DNA of 64,000 bases from Amoebophrya sp. A120. Lineage: Eukaryota > Sar > Dinophyceae > Syndiniales > Amoebophryaceae. The notes below the pieces were generated by a model, which did no database searches, was not told where the DNA came from, and saw only the letters and a program-made list of their open reading frames with translations. Below, in pieces: positions 10,501 through 21,234 of this stretch (position 1 is its first letter; the number at the start of each line of letters is the position of its first letter). The translations under genes and the position numbers were made by a program. The stretch spans positions 1,889,526-1,953,525 of the forward strand of contig CAJINV010000006.1 in the NCBI GenBank assembly GCA_905178155.1, read 5' to 3'.

Positions 10501-13500
10501 GTTTATCCTCTCCAGCACGACAAAACTGATTTGCGTACGCAGATCCTGCATCAGAAACTTCGTTTTGATATGGGGAGGGGGGATTTTTCCTTTTGATGAA
10601 CCAGATACAGTCCGCATTTCAAGTTGAACGACGGGCGCACCTGCATCCCGCGGTTCTACGGGTTCTGGGACAACCCGGCGCAAAAGGTGGCCGGGTCCGC
10701 GAAATTTCACGACGCAACCTTGATGCAGCGCACCATGAGCTCTGGTAGTTGTGGTATGTTTCACCAGGATCTCAACTATAGTCCACCGACGAAGGTCAAC
10801 AAGAATGCAACCAACACTGCCGCGAGCTCGAAAGGTTCGAAAACAACGATAGTTGGGGGCAATCCGGCAGTCGGTGGCATTTCTTCGTGCACGGAGATTG
10901 ACATCTTCGTATCCTGGGCAAAAGTACTGTCGCACTCGTACTAATTGCATTTATGCATATACAAATCTCCATCCTAAGGTAACACAGCATGACAAATTCC
11001 ATCTGTCATGCTGAGGTAATTTGTAATTTAATTACTACTAGTACGATGCTTTTGCAATTCATACTTCGACCGGCGTGACAAGAAATCTACTTGTTCCCCC
11101 GACGTCAAAGCCGACACCTATCCCACGGGGCGGAAGTGCGCCTTTTTCCTGTTGGAGGTGATGGGCCGGGACCTGTGCTGCGTCCGGAAAAAAGTGAACG
11201 AAAATCACCAGTTGTCCATCCCTATCCTGTGCGAATGTATCGTACTCGTAGTAGTCGCAATTATGCATGGCAAATCTATTTGCTTAGGTAAATCCGCATT
11301 ACAAATTTAATTTGTAATGCTGAGTTAATTTGTATTGCAAAAATTAATACTACGAGTTCGATACTTTTGCAATGCATAATCCCCGCGGTTGGCTTCCTCG
11401 GGAAACAGTTGATCCAGATGTTGCAAATGATCCACGAAGAGGGGGTTCTGCACCGCGACATCAAGCCGCAGAATTGCATGCTTGGGAACAATAATCAAAC
11501 GAAAATGGACCTCCATCTGGTCGATTTCGGTCTGGCCACGCAGTTCGATTTGGCCCAGGACACCTTGATTCACGTCATTTACCGGGAGTCCAGCGGGGAA
11601 ATCTTGAACAACCAGGATATGCAATGCAAGAGTATCTGTATCGTACTACGTATAAATTGCATTGCAAATTTCCTTAGCATGTGAAATGGAATTTGTCATG
11701 CTGTTTTGGCTGAGGAAGGCGATTCGTCATGCGTAATTGCGATTACTACGAGTGCGATATTACTTACTTTTGCACTGGATACAGGATATCGTCCGGCAAA
11801 TTGAAGACCTTCACGGAAAGGAGGCCAGCTATGCAAGAAAAAAACTCGTGTAAGTGTAAATCTGTAATGCAGAACACGCAACAGAGTTACACCTGTCATG
11901 CCAGACAGCCATGAAGTTCTCTTTTCATGTGTGTTTTCACTTACAAGCCACGCATGACAGGTTTTTTCTGTTATGTAGAACAAATTTGTGATGCTGTCAG
12001 CCAAAGATAGTTACACTAACACAGTTTTTTTCTTGGATATCAGCTACCGCGAGAATAACCGAACCAGCTGCCCCGAGCACTTCTACACGACGCAAAAATT
12101 GGTTTTGAACCAGAAAGTATCAACGTCAAATGTGTCTGGGTCTGGAAGAGTGTAAACTTGCCATGCAGGTTTTCCATGACCTTGACCACCCATGAGATCT
12201 GGAATGCGGGACCTAGCATGACAGACTCTGTGAGGTGGTCTCTGTCATGCCAATCCTGCATGAGAAACTCCCACCCAACTTGGTCGAAAGTGGACAGCTT
12301 TTGGCATTCATGCAACACAGATTTTTGCATGATTCAGATTCAGCATGACGAGTTGCATTCTTCCAGACCCAGATATATTTGCAATGCATAGAAAGTTTTG
12401 AAACGGATGCAGCAAACCTTGAGTTCGCACCTCGCGCCTACACCTTCTGCGGCTCCAGGGCTCCACAGCACCTTCCCGAAGGAGACCAAGTACGTTTCGT
12501 TTTCCAACTTGCCGAAGGAGACGCAGGCTTTGTTCGAGAGTATCGTGAGAAAAAAGTGTTACAGTTACACACTCTCATGCAAGACAGGCAAGACAGACAA
12601 CCTCTGTCATGGAGGAAACGCTTGCCAGCGTTATTTCATTCGTGTTTTCCCTTTATAGTCTGCGCATTACAAGTTTTCTTTGCCATGCAGAGTAAATTTG
12701 TGTTGCTGAAATTACAACAAATGTGTAACTGTAACACTTTTTTCCTGCGATAGAGAGAATCGCGAAGCAGTACAACAGGGCTCGCACGCAGCTCGCCCCA
12801 AACCCCGATAATCCGCACGCGAGCAACACGGGCACCAAAGACCACCCGAACAGGTCGCCGCTGAAAGTTCAGGATATTCGAGAGACGTGGCTTCCTATCC
12901 TGTGCAAAAGTATCGTAGTCCTACTAATCGCATTCATGCATTACAAATTTCTATCTCAAGTTAAATCTGCATTACAAATTTTATTTCTCATGCTGAGGAA
13001 ATTTGTCATGCGATTTATACTACGTGCGATGCTTTTGCATTCCATACTCCCCGCGCATTATTTGAAGCGGCGCAGCCGCAACGTGGCCTTCCGCGGAACG
13101 GCGGCCTACGGATCAATTTCGGCGCTGGAGGGGTATGAGCAGATATCAAATGCAAAAATGTCTGGGTCTGGAAGATTGTCATGCTAGTCTGGTATGACTC
13201 TGCACTCTGTATTGCGCGGCCACCAAGAGGTCCTCTTGCCTGTCATGCAAAAGCGCAGTTTCTCATGCGAAATACGCATCACAGAAGCACGAAAAAACTT
13301 GTCATGCTTGGCGGCACATGGCAGAGCACTTTATTGTTCACGGACTTGCATCACAAGTTTCCAGACCCAGACACTTTTACTTTTGATAGCAGACCAGGTG
13401 GGACGATATCGAGGGTGCGTTTTGGGTATGCATTGCAAAAGTATCGTAGTCGTAGTATCTTGCATTTATGCACGACAAATCTTTTTATCAAGGTAAATCA

Positions 13501-16500
13501 GCATGAGAAATTCCATTTGTAATGCTGAGCGAAGTTGGAATGCGATTAAGTACTACTAGTACGATGCTTTTGCATTTCATATTGGGTGATGTTCGATTTG
13601 CTCCTCGGTGGGTTGTCCTGGCGCCGGTACTATCAAATGCAAACATCGTGATCTGGGTCTGGCAGCTTGTATTGCTGATACTTGCATTGCGGCCTATGCC
13701 TAGCAGCTTGTACGCCATATACAGCATCAGAAGCTGTTGATTCCTCGTAAAACGCATGACAAACTTCCATCGAGCACGACAAAGAAACTGGCCCATCGCA
13801 TTCCACCTGCATCACAATTTTTTCTCGCTGTCCTGCACATAGAAGCGCATGATAAATCGTCCAGGCCCAGATCGATAAGTTTGCATTGCATAGGTACAGC
13901 CGGGCGGACATGCTGGAAAGGGAGAAGAAAGAGAAGGAAGAGAGGCGCAGGAACGGAGTTACGGCGGACGATCTCAGGAGCGGGGGGCACAACTACAGGT
14001 AACGGTTTAGGGATAGTTAGTACACCGCTCCTAGTACAGACAGATCAACATTTAACATCGTTTCTATCTTTTTAGGTATTTTTGCATGACAGACACAGAC
14101 TACATTTGCTTTGTTGAGTCACGCATGACAAGCTAACCACACAAGAAATCGGGCCAAAATCAACCTCCGCTTCTTCGATTTATCACAGGCACGGCTCGGA
14201 CAAGTCGAAGCAGAAGTTTATTCTCAGCGAGAAGAAGCTCTTCGTATCGGAATTGTATAATTCGAAACTGCGAGCCGCGAAGGACTTTATCGCGCGCGAC
14301 AAGATCTTTGCCGGGCCGTGGAGGGTTACTTCGGACTCCAAAAAAATGAACAGTAGACGGTCTTTATCCAAGAGAAATTATAAAACTGCGTATAGTGTAA
14401 GTCTGTAATGCACACCAGCCATGGAACTACCACACAGTGAGTTGAGTTGATGTTACACTTCGTCAACATGCTAGCCGGCCAGGAGATCCTACCTCATGTG
14501 TCGTGTTTTCACTGATACTAGCTGTGCATGACAGGCTTTCTGTGTCATGTACTACAGCAGATGTGTCATGCTGTCACTCCACGACGAGACCTACACTAAT
14601 CCACAGCTGTTTCTCTCTTGGATAGGCTTCCGGTCCGGCGGTACCCCTATGGCGTTCTCAACTGTTACACTCTCAGCTGTTACATGAATTTGTCACGCAA
14701 GAATGGCAAAAGTGAAAGCGGGAAGGTTGCGCCTTTTGCATTACAGGTCTGGAGCAGATTATTATGCTATCTAGCGCGTCGAGAACTTGTCATGCGCAGA
14801 AGGCTTGAAATCGTGGAAAGTGATAGCGTTTTTGCATGACAAATTCATGTAACAGCTCAGAATGTAACGTTTGAGAACGCCATAACCCCACAGTAGCTCT
14901 TCGAGCGGCGGACTCGGGGGGAGGTTGGAATTCCATATGAATTGCAACAGTGTCCTCGTACTAGTCCTAGTGGTAATTGCATTACAAATTTTCTCAGCAT
15001 GAGGAAGGCAAATTGTCATGCTGATCTACCTTGAGAGAGAGATTCGTGATGCATAAATGCGAAGATTACTACGAGTGCGATGCCTTTGCATTGGATATTC
15101 CAAACGATGCAACAATTGATCGACGACGGCAATCCACGGTTCAGGGGCTGCGGAAAGTGGATGCCGAAGGTAGATGAAATTTATGCACAGAATTTTTTCG
15201 AGTTTTTTATGTTCTTGTACATCAAGAGCATGAGATGAATTTCATGCAATTATTCCCTGTTGATGAACTTGAACATGAAAGTAAAAACTCCAAATAAAAT
15301 AATCACAGTGTCTTACCGACGCTTTTCTAGAGATTCTGGACAAGCAGAAATCTTCGCAGATGTGTATCGAAAGGAAAAATTCCCCCTCCCCATATCGAAA
15401 GGGAAATCTGTGATGCTCGATTTGCGTACACAAATCAGATTTGTCTTGCTGGCGAGGACTGCTGGCCCATATCGAGCCTGCGAAGACAGGTGCTGGCCTA
15501 GGCGCTCAGCATGACAGACGTCTATGCTGCAGGAGCATGAGCATGACAAACCGCCTGCAGAATGCGGCGGAGCCGGTGGAATTGCCTTCATGCAACACAG
15601 AGACGATTTGTGGTCACAAATCAGCAACGCAAATTTTCGAAAACGTACCTTGTCAATATGGGGAGGGGGGATTTTTGTTTTTCCTTGTGATAATGTGTAT
15701 CCCTTGCTCAGACGTTAATACGAATCTCACCTGTTACAGAATAAAATATGGAATGAGAAATCTGTGGTGGAGGTGGTAGATAGAAGCGCATGATGGAAAT
15801 TTGATTCCTCGGCGAAATTTGTATTGCGAAAGCCGCAAGATATGGACCACTCTGCATGTTAATATTTCTCATGCTTTTCATGCAACACGTAGTTGTAGTA
15901 CACGACGAAACTCAGACATTATTTATTTACAATGTGAGATTGTAAAAACTGCTGAGCACGGTATATTGTGCTTCCAAAAGCCGGATTATCAGCGGTACAT
16001 GCAGGCCTTTGAGAAGTGCGAAATAGATATCAAGTGCAAATATGTCTGGGTCTGGAAGAATGCGAGGTTTGTCATGCTTCCCTGGCATGACTAAAAAGTT
16101 TATCATGCGTGTCGAAGATGAAACCCGTTTACTTGTCATGCACAAACCCAGTTTGTCATGCGGGATAGAAGCGCAATAGTAAGCAGCGCAGATCTTTCTC
16201 GTGCTTGGCTGTGCAACATTACAGAGCATTCACTCTTCCCAAACGAGCAGTACAAGTTTCCAGACCCAGATCGATATTTGCAATGCATAATCGACTTCGG
16301 GAGGCAATTTTACTGCGACAAATTTTACCCGCGGGAGTTGCGAGCGAAGCAACGGCTTTCTGCCTCGCAATCAGCCGCACAGTTGACGACTTCTACAGGC
16401 GTAGTGGATCAAGGCTTACCTCCTGGCGATCGTGCCCGAGCGGACCAGGTCGTGGCCGCATGCGCCTCCAGCAAGACGACGTCTACGACCTCGCTCGGAG

Positions 16501-19500
16501 AACGGTCCAAATCTCAACCCACGCTAACCACTTTTACGGAGTCTGATTTAAATCCACGAACCTCGTTTCCGGTGGAAGAAATGAACATCTTCAAAAACCG
16601 AGCCATGTACAACACGGCAGGTACTAAGTACAGCTTTTTTTTTTACTAGTCTTATGGTTGCGTCTACACGACCTGCTCACAAGCGGGGGAAAAATTTGTC
16701 CCCTCCCAAAATGCTTGAGGCACCAGCTGAGATAGATGAGAACAAAGGGAGCAGCTTTTGACCTGAAACGCCATAGATGTTGTCGGTGTCTCATGAACAA
16801 ACTGTCTCAAATGCATTCCACCAAAAAGCAAACAGTTGTGCTTTCCGACCTTTGATCCCCCTGGCACACTCTGCGGAAGCGCCGAGCGCTTCCGACTGTC
16901 TGGCCAAAGCCTCTTCGGCAGAGGAAATTAGGCAACTCGAGCCATAGAGCATGGCTCATCTCCAGTTGCACCTAATAAAGGGAAATCTGAAGCGGCGCTG
17001 AAAGTAGCGCCGAAGTCGACAGCCCCCTGAAGTGTCCTTTGCCGCCCCGCATTTACAACGACACAGGGGTGCCAAGCGACGCCTTCGGGGCCCGCTGTAG
17101 TTGGAACTTGGCACGCCGGCTTCTCGACATGAAACAGCAATATCGCCTGGTGCAACTCAATAAAAGTGCGACTTCTTGGTAGGGAAAAATTAAAAAACTT
17201 CAAATGTTGCTTGAGACTGTGACAGTTTTTTTGCAGGATATTCGAATCGAGCCATGTACAACAACACGACAGGTAAAACTTCTTCTACTTCGTCAAGCGG
17301 CGCCGGTGCTGAAAATTCTAAGAGCGATGACACCCCGAAGAAGAACGTCGGGGGCAACAGCGGTACTTCTAGTACAGCGAAAAATAATGCGCCCAATAAT
17401 ACGACCCCCGGTGCAGCAGCAGCGACTTCTTCCCAATCTGCGAATAGCGTCGCGGCACTATTACCCCGCGCCCTGATGAAGGAGATTCTGGACGAACCGC
17501 GTGACAAAGACGTGTTGGTCCTCACTAACGGGCGGGTGAACATTTCGCAGAGTAAGGTGATTTATGCATTGCAAATATGTCTGGGTCTGGAAACTTGTGA
17601 TGCTTAAATCATACTTGTGGGCGCACTGCAATACGCAGCCAAGCATGACAAATTTTTCTTGGGCTGCTATTGTCTTTCGTTTTCGGGGGCATGGCAAACT
17701 GCGTTTTTGCAAGACAGGCAGGAGGCCTGTTGCCTGCTCGTGCATCACAGATTCATGAGTCATGCCAGACAAGCATGACAAAGTCGCACTCTTCCAGACC
17801 CAGACATATTTGCATTTGATATGATTTGCCAGGAGCGGTTTTGCAAGCCGAGCGAGCGGGACATTCGGCGGGCTATGCATTGCAAAAGTACAATTGCAAC
17901 CGTGCATTACAAATGTTTTTCTCAAGGTAAATCCGCATTACAAATTCGATTTTCCATGCTGAGGGAGTTTGTAATGCAATAATACTTACAGGCACTACTG
18001 GTACTTTTACAATGCATACGGGCCACGCAGGAGCAGTTTTCGGATGTTCATTTCTACGACGAGGGGCTTCCGGAATCGACGTTATCTTTTCCGTCAACCT
18101 CTTCCTCCGATCAGAACGTACCGTCCGGAGGGGGCGGCGGCCCGGTGGGGGGTGGAGGTGCTAAAATGAAAATGAAGAATGGTCCACCTCCCGGGGGGAA
18201 CACCAAAGGCACAGGCGGCGGGGGCCGCGCGGACCATGATCATCCTCCTGCGGGGCGTAGCAGCAATAAGACGTCGGGTAACAACTACAACAATCACAAT
18301 ACCGGTGGGACAAGCAACAACAAGCGTAATAACAATAGCGACAAGAACTACTTCTACGACAACATGACCAACAGCAACAAGATATCCCACAGAAAAAAGG
18401 AGGCAGGGCAGATTTGTAACGCAAAAATAAATACGCAGAAAAATCTGTCGTGGGCAACCCCATAGCATGCTGTTTAGGACATGCAAGACAGATTGTTTTG
18501 TCTATTTATTTTTGCATTACAAATCTGACCTGCTTGCTTTTTTCTGTGTGATACAAGAAACAGGGCAGCACGTTTGAAGTGCTCTCGGCGAAGAAGATGC
18601 GAACGAACCACGGCGCGCAACTGCGGGAAAATTTTATCAACTGCAAAAATGTCTGGGTCTGATGAAAGAAATCAGATGTTTGTCATGCAGCTTTTGCATC
18701 TGCTTCTGCGCGGAGGTCTGGAATACGCGCAAAGCATGAGAAATTCTTGGGAGGCTTCTTCATGCCTAGCCCGCATGAGAAATGTCCCCTCGCCCAGACA
18801 AAAACCAGCTATATTTTGCTGACCATGCAAGACAGATTTTTACCTGTTTCGGAACTCGCATGACAAGTTTGGATCCTTCCAGATCCAGACATTTTTGCAT
18901 TTGATAAATTTGCAGAAAATGCAAAAAGCCCGAGCTGGTGCTGAAGATCGGGATCACAGGGAGCGGCCTGCGCAGAACAAAGATCAAGACCGAGACAATT
19001 ATCAGAAGCTAGTACCCACCAGTAGAGCAGACAAAAATAGCAGTATTCTGGCCATCTACGGAGGTGGTGGTGCGAACAACGGTGCAGGAGCTACTGCGAG
19101 TACTAAAAATAGCGGGAAGCTGAAGCGGTCTTCGCAGCAGTTTTTTTACGTGGATCACGATTACAACAGTGACCGCCTGAAAGTGAATAACACCCGGCGG
19201 ACTCTATCATCTGCAAAAACATCGACAGACTCGTACTAGTAGAAAAATCGCATGACAAATTTCCTATAGCATTTTTACAAATAAAATCTGTGTTGCGGAT
19301 TTACTGCCTCAGGAAGAAAATTTGTAATGCATATACTGCGATCATTACACAAACACAACTACGAGTGCGATAGTTCTTTTGCACGGGATAGACCCCGCCG
19401 CCGAGTAGCAAAAATGTAAATGGTTCTTCGTTGTACAACAAGAATGATAAACGGCCAGTGCAGGAGGAGAATGACAGCGACCAATATCATCTTTGTCAAC

Positions 19501-21234
19501 GGGAAAAAACAAACAAAATTGTGACGGATAGCCGGGATCTCGACCTTCGCCGGAAGAACAACGACCTTGCCGCCTGTAAAAAGTTTGTGCAGGAACAGGA
19601 GGGTAAAAATACAGCCGGGACGAAGACGAGCACCCGGGGAGGAGGTACTGGTACGAACAACAAGAGAACGACCCAGAACGGAAATGTAAATAACGGAAAC
19701 GGGACGTCGAGCGTTGTTTCCGGAGGTGGGAGTACTTCTAGCAGCCACAACCGAGGACGGAGTTCGGGGCCAGTGAATTGTATTAAAGATAGAGCTGCAC
19801 CACGAGCAGGACCTGGTGGTCGTGCCGCCGGTGGCTGCACCACTAGGAACAACCACAACTACGGCAACAATCGCAACCGCGGAGCTGGCGCACAACATCT
19901 ATGCATTGCAAAAGTTGTATCGTACTCGTATAAATGCATTACAGAGAAAGACGAAAGTGATTTTATTGAAGACCGCTGTTGCGGGCATAAACGGCAAGCT
20001 TTTTCAAAAAGCTGGCATTTCAAGGAAGAAGATCTTTTTTACTGAATTTCACACAAGCACGGCCTGACTTTCAATTTGGATGTAGACAAAATGCAAATTT
20101 TCCATGCGTAAGCAAAAAAGATCTTCTCGAATGGCGTTCAAGTGGTAAACTTCTCATGCTGTTTCTGTGAAAAAAGACTCTTATTTGCGATGGCGACATT
20201 TTGTTTTTGATGCAACCAGCGACACTGCTGCAAGGCCGCATACTTAAGTAGGTCTTACGGAATTTTCGTAAGGTTTAGGTCGACGCTTAAGGCCCCAAGA
20301 TAGTAACGTTACGCAGATAGAAAGGAAAAAAGCAAGAAAGAAAAAAGAAAGCAAGCGACACCGGCGACACGAGCACCCTTAGTACGTGTGAAGCGTGTCC
20401 ATCTTCGTTGTAATTACAAATTTCCTCAGCGTGAGAAATAAAATTTGTAATGCTGATTTGCCTCACCACGATGATTCGTAATGCATGACTGCAATACGAG
20501 TACGATACTTTTGCACAGGATGACATCGAGGCAGAAGCGAAAGTTCGGACCGGGTCGTAGTTGATCATGTGCGGCGTGACACAAAGCCGCCGCTCCGCGG
20601 GCGGGGCAATAATAATAAACATCCGGCGGGTGGTGCTGGTGCAGGGCGGAATGGCAACAAGAACACCGGAGAGTACAAGTCGAATTGTAACTGGAGTCGG
20701 AAGGCGGACGTGACGCCGCCATATGGATGTGTCAGAGTTGAAATCGACAAAGTTGAAATAATTTGCCATGCATAAAATGGATGCCAGTTGGAACCCAGTT
20801 GCCAATTGGCGCATGACAAATTTCGGCTGTCCCTAAATCCAGTTTGTCATGCTGTTTAGGCAAAGAAGAGCGATTTTCTCATGCTACTTTAGCAGCTCGA
20901 GCTGTAACCCCAAACAGGCTCACAATTGGCCTCACTTGCCTGCTCTGCAACACACGTACCTCGGGTCATGCATTTTATGCATTACAAATTATTTCATTTT
21001 CAATTTTGACGATTTCAAACCTGACGCTTCCATACGCCACGGTACAATGATAATCGGAACAAAAAGAACAGTACGAACAACAATAACTCATCTCGCGGGA
21101 GGAACAACAACAACAAAACTGCGGGTGGCACAACTGGTGGAGGTGCGACGTCGAGCAGAAACAATGGCACTGGTGTGAATAGAAACAACACGAGGCGGGC
21201 ACGCAGCAGAAGCCCGCCGAGGGGGAGGAGTTGA
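7541..21234 (+). CDS. Casein-kinase-1-like protein kinase, 1,800 aa, 28 introners
   Basis: Splicing out 28 elements (one TSD copy each) plus five or six GT-AG introns gives 1,801 codons to TGA 21232-21234, with phase checked at every join. The kinase fold is complete: glycine loop LGAGAF (about residues 35-40), LAAK lysine 58, HRDIKPQN at 616-623, DFG 640-642, FRGTAAYGSISALEG near 810-825 replacing the CK1 GTARYAS loop, and DDIEGAFWVMFDLLLGGLSW matching the CK1/TTBK helix region. An insertion of about 400 residues rich in Ser/Thr/Asn/Gly separates lysine 58 from the hinge. The tail is long and low-complexity, ending Arg/Ser-rich (RSRSPPRGRS). It should phosphorylate Ser/Thr; the substrate is unknown. 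The first exon (MEKLDMARKKFVT, 7541-7579, donor GT at 7580) is an inference; the rest is firm. Confidence 0.88.
7580..7752 (+). other. Conventional GT-AG intron, proposed
   Basis: Donor ACG|GTACTA, acceptor TTCAAG|GA after a T-rich tract. It links the proposed start exon to the kinase frame in phase. The acceptor overlaps the TSD of the next introner, so the intron may equally run to 7906 and enclose it. Confidence 0.5.
7755..7903 (+). mobile_element. Introner family B
   Basis: 149 bp, TSD AAGGA on both sides. Right end ACGATACTTTTGCACAGGATA in two parts; interior is a GCATTACnAATTT / AATTTGTAATGC-type hairpin. Confidence 0.94.
7953..8223 (+). mobile_element. Introner family A
   Basis: 271 bp, TSD CCGAT on both sides. 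The right end is degenerate (CATTTGCATTGCACA), closing ACA instead of ATA. Confidence 0.9.
8288..8422 (+). mobile_element. Introner family B
   Basis: 135 bp, the shortest full family B copy here. Flanks TCGAT and TTGAC agree at three of five positions. Removal restores the kinase strand VFDTEN. Confidence 0.88.
8489..8675 (+). other. Conventional GT-AG intron
   Basis: Donor AATG|GTAGTT, acceptor AACAG|AATCC. It joins the lysine strand (LAAKCEK) to the predicted alpha-C region (RLHKEAVFQ) in frame. No TIR or TSD is seen. Confidence 0.75.
8839..9092 (+). mobile_element. Introner family A
   Basis: 254 bp, TSD AAGGA/ACGGA (one mismatch). Ends TATGAATTGCAAATATATCT and GACATATATTTGCACTTGATA in two parts. 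Confidence 0.92.
9241..9459 (+). mobile_element. Introner family F
   Basis: 219 bp, TSD ATCTT on both sides. Left end TATGACGGTGCACAACTCCC. Confidence 0.93.
10272..10598 (+). mobile_element. Introner family E
   Basis: 327 bp, TSD AACCA on both sides. Family E ends have a G/C-run core (AAAAATCCCCCCTCCCCATA left). The right end closes GATG rather than GATA. Confidence 0.91.
10910..11063 (+). mobile_element. Introner family B
   Basis: 154 bp, TSD CTTCG on both sides. Left end TATCCTGGGCAAAAGTACTG. Confidence 0.92.
11223..11378 (+). mobile_element. Introner family B
   Basis: 156 bp, TSD ATCCC on both sides. It splits the kinase between the helix before HRD and QLSIP. Confidence 0.93.
11618..11781 (+). 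mobile_element. Introner family B
   Basis: 164 bp, TSD CAGGA on both sides. Inserted after the DFG segment. Confidence 0.93.
11830..12039 (+). mobile_element. Introner family C
   Basis: 210 bp, TSD CCAGC/TCAGC. Left end TATGCAAGAAAAAAACTCGT. Confidence 0.92.
12118..12390 (+). mobile_element. Introner family A
   Basis: 273 bp, TSD GAAAG on both sides. Left end TATCAACGTCAAATGTGTCT. Confidence 0.93.
12541..12752 (+). mobile_element. Introner family C, variant ends
   Basis: 212 bp, TSD GAGAG on both sides. Ends TATCGTGAGAAAAAAGTGTT and CACTTTTTTCCTGCGATA, so the A-run and TGTTAC core are kept while the outer bases have changed on both sides. Confidence 0.9.
12896..13046 (+). mobile_element. 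Introner family B
   Basis: 151 bp, flanks CTTCC/CTCCC. Removal gives RETWLPAHYLKRR leading into the activation-loop motif. Confidence 0.92.
13144..13388 (+). mobile_element. Introner family A
   Basis: 245 bp, TSD GCAGA on both sides. Confidence 0.94.
13427..13581 (+). mobile_element. Introner family B
   Basis: 155 bp, TSD TTGGG on both sides. Confidence 0.93.
13631..13892 (+). mobile_element. Introner family A, variant ends
   Basis: 262 bp, TSD GGTAC on both sides. Left end TATCAAATGCAAACATCGTG, right end ATCGATAAGTTTGCATTGCATA in two parts; an extra few bases sit in both arms. Confidence 0.91.
13999..14188 (+). other. Conventional GT-AG intron
   Basis: Donor TACAG|GTAACG, acceptor ATCACAG|GCAC. 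Joins the coiled, charged EREKKEKEERRR segment to RHGSDKSK in frame. No TIRs. Confidence 0.8.
14365..14624 (+). mobile_element. Introner family C, variant
   Basis: 260 bp, flanks GTCTT/GGCTT. Left end TATCCAAGAGAAATTATAAA, right end CTGTTTCTCTCTTGGATA. The left arm has an internal interruption. Confidence 0.87.
14648..14884 (+). mobile_element. Introner family H, only copy in window
   Basis: 237 bp, TSD ACCCC on both sides. Ends TATGGCGTTCTCAACTGTTA and complementary TTGAGAACGCCATA. A second inverted block (CAGCTGTTACATGAATTTGTC and its complement) lies just inside. Confidence 0.92.
14936..15097 (+). mobile_element. Introner family B
   Basis: 162 bp, TSD TTCCA on both sides. Confidence 0.92.
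15170..15332 (+). other. Conventional GT-AG intron
   Basis: Donor CCGAAG|GTAGAT; acceptor TTTCTAGAG|ATTC keeps the frame (KILDKQKSSQM). A competing acceptor two bases upstream would shift it. Confidence 0.65.
15365..15692 (+). mobile_element. Introner family E
   Basis: 328 bp, TSD ATGTG on both sides. Left end TATCGAAAGGAAAAATTCCC; right end closes TTGTGATA after the G-run. Confidence 0.92.
15714..15980 (+). other. Conventional GT-AG intron
   Basis: Donor CAGAC|GTTAAT, acceptor TTCCAAAAG|CCGG. The join gives CIPCSD-PDYQRYMQAF, resembling the CK1 PDY.YL..LF motif at the end of the kinase domain. The preceding exon is only 21 nt. Confidence 0.65.
16028..16289 (+). mobile_element. Introner family A
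   Basis: 262 bp, TSD ATAGA/ATCGA. Left end TATCAAGTGCAAATATGTCT. Confidence 0.92.
16621..17236 (+). other. Conventional GT-AG intron between near-duplicated exon ends
   Basis: Donor GGCAG|GTACTA, acceptor TTTTTTGCAG|GATA, phase kept (NTAG-YSNRAMYNN). The upstream exon ends CGAGCCATGTACAACACGGC and the next exon starts with nearly the same bases (17248-17275). No family TIR is present in its 616 bp. Confidence 0.75.
17563..17821 (+). mobile_element. Introner family A
   Basis: 259 bp, TSD TGATT on both sides. Confidence 0.94.
17874..18018 (+). mobile_element. Introner family B
   Basis: 145 bp, TSD CGGGC on both sides. Confidence 0.93.
18383..18553 (+). mobile_element. Introner family J, only copy in window
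   Basis: 171 bp, TSD CAAGA on both sides. Ends TATCCCACAGAAAAAAGGAG and GCTTTTTTCTGTGTGATA, with inner complementary GGCAGATTTGTAACGC and GCATTACAAATCTG. Confidence 0.91.
18635..18906 (+). mobile_element. Introner family A
   Basis: 272 bp, TSD AATTT on both sides. Confidence 0.94.
19205..19390 (+). mobile_element. Introner family B
   Basis: 186 bp, flanks GACTC/GACCC. Left end TATCATCTGCAAAAACATCG is diverged from the family. Confidence 0.89.
19900..20522 (+). mobile_element. Introner family B carrying a ~470-bp insert
   Basis: 623 bp, TSD ACATC on both sides; the right end closes GATG. Both family B arms are intact (TATGCATTGCAAAAGTTGTA and ATACTTTTGCACAGGATG), but about 470 bp of unrelated sequence sit between GCATTACA and the expected AATTTCCTCAGC. 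Removing the whole 623 bp keeps the kinase frame. Confidence 0.88.
20722..21034 (+). mobile_element. Introner family G
   Basis: 313 bp, TSD CGCCA on both sides. Ends TATGGATGTGTCAGAGTTGA and ACCTGACGCTTCCATA; inner arms ATTTGCCATGCATAAAA and complement. Confidence 0.92.

Noticed and set aside
10560-10598. G-quadruplex at the right ends of family E
   Set aside because: Only two G-runs (GGGGAGGGGGG) lie together, too few for an intramolecular quadruplex; they are part of the TIR.
7541-21234. Kinase locus as a pseudogene because of many in-frame stops
   Set aside because: All stops fall in introners or GT-AG introns; the spliced frame is open for 1,800 codons with every catalytic motif.
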